Shown piece by piece: positions 5,718 to 7,888 of a stretch of 7,888 nt of DNA. The stretch covers positions 1 to 7,888 of the forward strand of contig JADFXA010000094.1 of NCBI GenBank assembly GCA_015233755.1, in the 5' to 3' direction. Position 1 is the first letter of the stretch; every line of letters begins with the position of its first letter. Below the pieces are notes generated by a model, which saw nothing but the letters and a program-made list of their open reading frames with translations, did no database searches and was not told the origin of the DNA. Source of the stretch: Desulfamplus sp. (GTDB taxonomy: Bacteria > Desulfobacterota > Desulfobacteria > Desulfobacterales > Desulfobacteraceae). The translations under genes and the position numbers were made by a program.

Positions 5718-7526
5718 ATTTTTTGAAACAAGTTCAAGTTTTTTGTTGATCTTATTAGCAATTGCATAGGCATCACTTGGGTTCTTGCCTGTTACAGGTC
5801 TTGCAATTTTGAGCTGATGAATATCAATCAACTTACTATTCTCGTTTACTTGTTCCATTTTTGAAGGTTTAATACTGCTTGTCGTTGAATTTAACTTTTG
5901 CACTAATATTTTTTCCACCAGATTCAGAAGGTGTGAAAGAAAATTATATGTTTGAGTTGGCGTTACAGTTCCTTTTGGAAATGGAATATTCTCAGCAGGC
6001 ATCTTATTTAGGCTTAAAATCATTTGATAGTTATCTATGCTTATCTTAAGAACATTAGCAGGTTTTTTTCCATCAAAGTGTTCTAATACAATTCTTTCTG
6101 CCTGCTCCCATAATTGAGATGAAACAGATATTTTAATCCATGCATCAATAAGCTGCTCTATGATAATGAGCATATGGTAAATGTCATTTGGGGTTACAAT
6201 ACGCTCTTCTCCAAATCGACTCACAATAAGATTAAATAGCTCTGCAATTGACTCAATGTTTTTACCAGCATTTTGACTCTTTTCAATCTCTTCAAGTGTG
6301 CTATAACTATATGATACCACTTCGTCCATACGTTTTGTAATTTGTTCAGAATTTTGGTTAGCTTCGTTCATGTGTTCGTTCATAGTGCCCATCATCTGAG
6401 TCTGCTCAACCATTAGATCGTTTATAGACAAGGTGATGCTGTTCATCTTTCTTACTACCTCTTCAACTGTCTCAATTGAAGATACAGATAATGGTATTTT
6501 TGCAAGTATCTGATCAACTACATGGGTTATCTCCTCAGACATGGTTGCTGTCTGTTTGGCAAGATTTCCAACCTCTTTTGCAATAACTGCAAAACCTCTG
6601 CCAGCACTTCCAGCTTTTACAGCTTCAATATTGGCATTTAACGCAAGAACATGAGTTTGAGCCATAATCTCTTGTATGGTTTGGGTTGTTTTTGAGATGC
6701 TGCTTGCCATCGAGCTTAAATCTGTAATGAGCATTCTTGTTGATTGTGATTCATTAAGAGCTGTTTCGCTTATCTCTCTGCTATTTTCAACATTTTGTGC
6801 AATAACTTTGAACTTTGATGAGCTTTGATTTACAGCTTCACTAAGCTTTAGAATAAGTTCTGTAACCTCTCTTGAGAAAGAGGCAACATCTTGAGCCTGC
6901 CTTGATGTGCCTTGAGCAATCTCCTGAACTTTGAACGAAGATGTCATTAACTCCGTTGACGCAGCAGTAAGTTCTCCTGATGTGTTCTCAATTTGGTCTT
7001 CAACAACCTTTTCCCACCGTTTTTGATTTCTCTCTCTTGTAATTAATTCCCATGTAACCATAATTCTATCTTGGGCAATATCAATATTAAAATAGGATAA
7101 TAGCCTTTTAGTAAAAGAGAAAAAAAGCCCATAAAGATTAGAAAAATTTTTAGATATAGGAGCAGCTTGAGCAGAGATTATTTCGCTGCCAATATCAAGA
7201 ACGGATGTTATAGGAAAATTTAAAGTATTCTGAAATAGTTTTTTTTGTTCTTCAGGATTTAGATAAAAATCAAAGTAATTATAAGCTGTTAGCTCTCTTA
7301 AATCCTTGATTGGAAGCCATGTGGAAATTTTTTTAAAGATAGATATAAAAAAAGTGTTATAAAACACTATTTTCCCAGATGTATGGATAATTAGAATACC
7401 GATATTTATGTTGTTTAGAAGTTGATATTCCCTTTTTCGGCGCTTTTTATCAGCTATAACAAAAATTGTTATAGCTAAAAGTATTGAAAAAGAGATTAGT
7501 AGAACTTTGTCGGATAATGTAAGCAT
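5709..7526 (-). CDS. PAS-containing methyl-accepting chemotaxis-type transducer with repeat-bearing C-terminal extension
   Basis: This 605-residue protein is numbered here from the ATG at 7526; a TTG one codon earlier is an alternative start. Residues 8-25 form a single membrane helix, followed by the basic KKRRKR stop-transfer segment, so the rest faces the cytosol. Residues 36 to about 135 (NNINIGILIIHTSGKIVFYN) look like a PAS sensor. Residues from about 175 to 435 are a long coiled-coil signalling domain with the conserved hairpin tip MAQTHVLALNANIEAVKAG...GRGFAVIAKEV (288-319), the region that contacts CheA/CheW in known receptors. No periplasmic ligand domain and no C-terminal CheR-tethering pentapeptide are seen. 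The last ~165 residues are a non-canonical, largely helical extension with three P-x-[DQ]-x-Y units (prolines 446, 523, 583). A chemotaxis role, or regulation of another output, is inferred. No che genes are nearby. The ribosome site is weak. Confidence 0.9.
   Translation of the reverse strand: MLTLSDKVLLISFSILLAITIFVIADKKRRKREYQLLNNINIGILIIHTSGKIVFYNTFFISIFKKISTWLPIKDLRELTAYNYFDFYLNPEEQKKLFQNTLNFPITSVLDIGSEIISAQAAPISKNFSNLYGLFFSFTKRLLSYFNIDIAQDRIMVTWELITRERNQKRWEKVVEDQIENTSGELTAASTELMTSSFKVQEIAQGTSRQAQDVASFSREVTELILKLSEAVNQSSSKFKVIAQNVENSREISETALNESQSTRMLITDLSSMASSISKTTQTIQEIMAQTHVLALNANIEAVKAGSAGRGFAVIAKEVGNLAKQTATMSEEITHVVDQILAKIPLSVSSIETVEEVVRKMNSITLSINDLMVEQTQMMGTMNEHMNEANQNSEQITKRMDEVVSYSYSTLEEIEKSQNAGKNIESIAELFNLIVSRFGEERIVTPNDIYHMLIIIEQLIDAWIKISVSSQLWEQAERIVLEHFDGKKPANVLKISIDNYQMILSLNKMPAENIPFPKGTVTPTQTYNFLSHLLNLVEKILVQKLNSTTSSIKPSKMEQVNENSKLIDIHQLKIARPVTGKNPSDAYAIANKINKKLELVSKNLN
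5723..5744 (+). terminator. Weak hairpin plus T-run after the phosphorylase gene
   Basis: TTGAA (5723-5727) can pair with TTCAA (5733-5737) across a 5-nt loop, and TTTTTT follows at 5739-5744, six bases after the phosphorylase stop region. The stem is short and A/U-rich, so it would be a weak terminator at best. It lies inside the last codons of the opposing transducer gene. Confidence 0.3.
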
Positions 7527-7544
7527 CAATCGCTATACCAAATC

Positions 7545-7572
7545 ATATTATTTATATAATAATCAAACTCAA
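7545..7572 (-). promoter_or_regulatory. Candidate promoter of the transducer gene
   Basis: Read on the minus strand, TTGAGT (7572-7567) and TAATAT (7550-7545) are separated by 16 nt. Each matches the sigma-70 consensus at 4 of 6 positions, and a start near 7538 would leave a leader of about 12 nt. The -35 box touches the end of the hairpin described at 7572-7596. Many AT-rich stretches would score similarly; I see no convincing sigma-28 flagellar-type promoter. Confidence 0.25.
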
Positions 7573-7596
7573 TCAGCCTTAAAAATTAAGGCTGAT
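7572..7596 (-). terminator. Perfect 11-bp hairpin downstream of ridA, probable transcript end or processing hairpin
   Basis: ATCAGCCTTAA (7572-7582) and TTAAGGCTGAT (7586-7596) are exact reverse complements with a 3-nt loop. The structure lies about 100 nt past the ridA stop in the ridA direction. The sequence after it on the minus strand (TTGAGTTTGATTATT) is T-rich without a pure T-run, so it is not a textbook terminator. A third segment, TCAGCC at 7610-7615, can pair with GGCTGA at 7590-7595, giving an alternative stem. Confidence 0.5.
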
Positions 7597-7696
7597 AATG
7601 ATAATGTTTTCAGCCAGATTAATCAAGTTTACCTACTTAAATAAATTCCAAAGTTCGGATTGTATTGCGAGGCTCACAAAATGATTATCTATACAA

Positions 7697-7888
7697 TTAA
7701 ATCTCAAAAACAGCCTCAATTTCGATATCTGCCCCAAGTGGCAGTGCTGCTACCTGAAAAGCACTTCTTGCTGGAAAAGGCTCTTTGAAATATTGCGAAT
7801 AGATGCCATTAACCTCTTTAAAGTTGTTTATATCAGCAAGAAATACAGTTGTCTTGACCGCTTTATCCAAAGTTGTTCCTGCTTTCTC
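7697..7888 (-). CDS. ridA: RidA/YjgF-family reactive intermediate deaminase, C-terminal part (cut by window edge)
   Basis: The last 63 residues and the TAA stop are present; the N-terminal half lies beyond the right edge. The segment KTTVFLADINNFKEVNGIYSQ is the family's central block. FPARSAFQVAALPLGADIEIEA carries the conserved arginine (PARS) that binds the carboxylate of the imine substrate and the IEIEA glutamate near the end. Family enzymes are small cytosolic trimers that hydrolyse reactive enamine/imine products of pyridoxal-phosphate enzymes to 2-keto acids and ammonia. The fragment aligns without gaps to the C-terminal half of the ~128-residue E. coli protein except for the shorter segment before PARS. 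It is transcribed toward the transducer gene, about 170 nt away, with a strong hairpin between them. Confidence 0.93.
   Translation of the reverse strand, partial: EKAGTTLDKAVKTTVFLADINNFKEVNGIYSQYFKEPFPARSAFQVAALPLGADIEIEAVFEI

Noticed and set aside
7586..7605. A sigma-28 flagellar-type promoter (GCTGATT resembling GCCGATAA) for the transducer gene.
   Set aside because: The motif is part of the hairpin arm and has no TAAA element at the required distance.

Overview
This AT-rich window carries bacterial core and accessory genes with no mobile element, CRISPR array or RNA gene that I can see. The heterodimeric glycyl-tRNA synthetase (glyQ/glyS as separate genes), the PC4-like small protein, a nucleoside phosphorylase and a PAS/MCP-type transducer with a long non-canonical tail together suggest a Gram-negative bacterium. 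A low-GC member of the Desulfobacterota (Desulfobacterales-like) is my best guess. That placement is inference from gene style, not from a marker gene.

Layout, left to right. Positions 1-108 are non-coding or at most gene-edge sequence with an 8-bp inverted repeat. A GHMP-family sugar kinase (109-1317) is followed by a 168-nt gap. Then come glyQ (1486-2367) and glyS (2370-4523), two nucleotides apart. A short AT-rich spacer leads to a small PC4-like protein (4583-4846), whose end overlaps by 32 nt the start of a nucleoside phosphorylase-family gene (4815-5717). All of these are on the plus strand and could form one or two operons. On the minus strand a PAS/methyl-accepting transducer gene (7526-5709) converges on the phosphorylase gene with a 9-nt overlap of their 3' ends. 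Upstream of it is a 170-nt gap with a strong hairpin, and then the 3' end of a ridA-type gene on the minus strand, cut by the window edge.

Functionally, GlyQ and GlyS together charge tRNA-Gly. The kinase and phosphorylase look like sugar-phosphate and nucleoside salvage enzymes. The PC4-like protein may bind single-stranded nucleic acid. The transducer is a separate signalling unit with no che genes visible beside it.

The points most worth a second look are: (a) three metabolic proteins (kinase, GlyS, phosphorylase) each carry a hydrophilic loop insert built from short, degenerate in-frame tandem repeats; (b) the transducer's C-terminal extension contains three spaced copies of a Pro-x-Asp/Gln-x-Tyr helical unit; (c) a possible PC4-like gene is translationally coupled to a phosphorylase; (d) a three-arm alternative hairpin lies between ridA and the transducer gene. 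I found no convincing complete new system; most of the window is ordinary.
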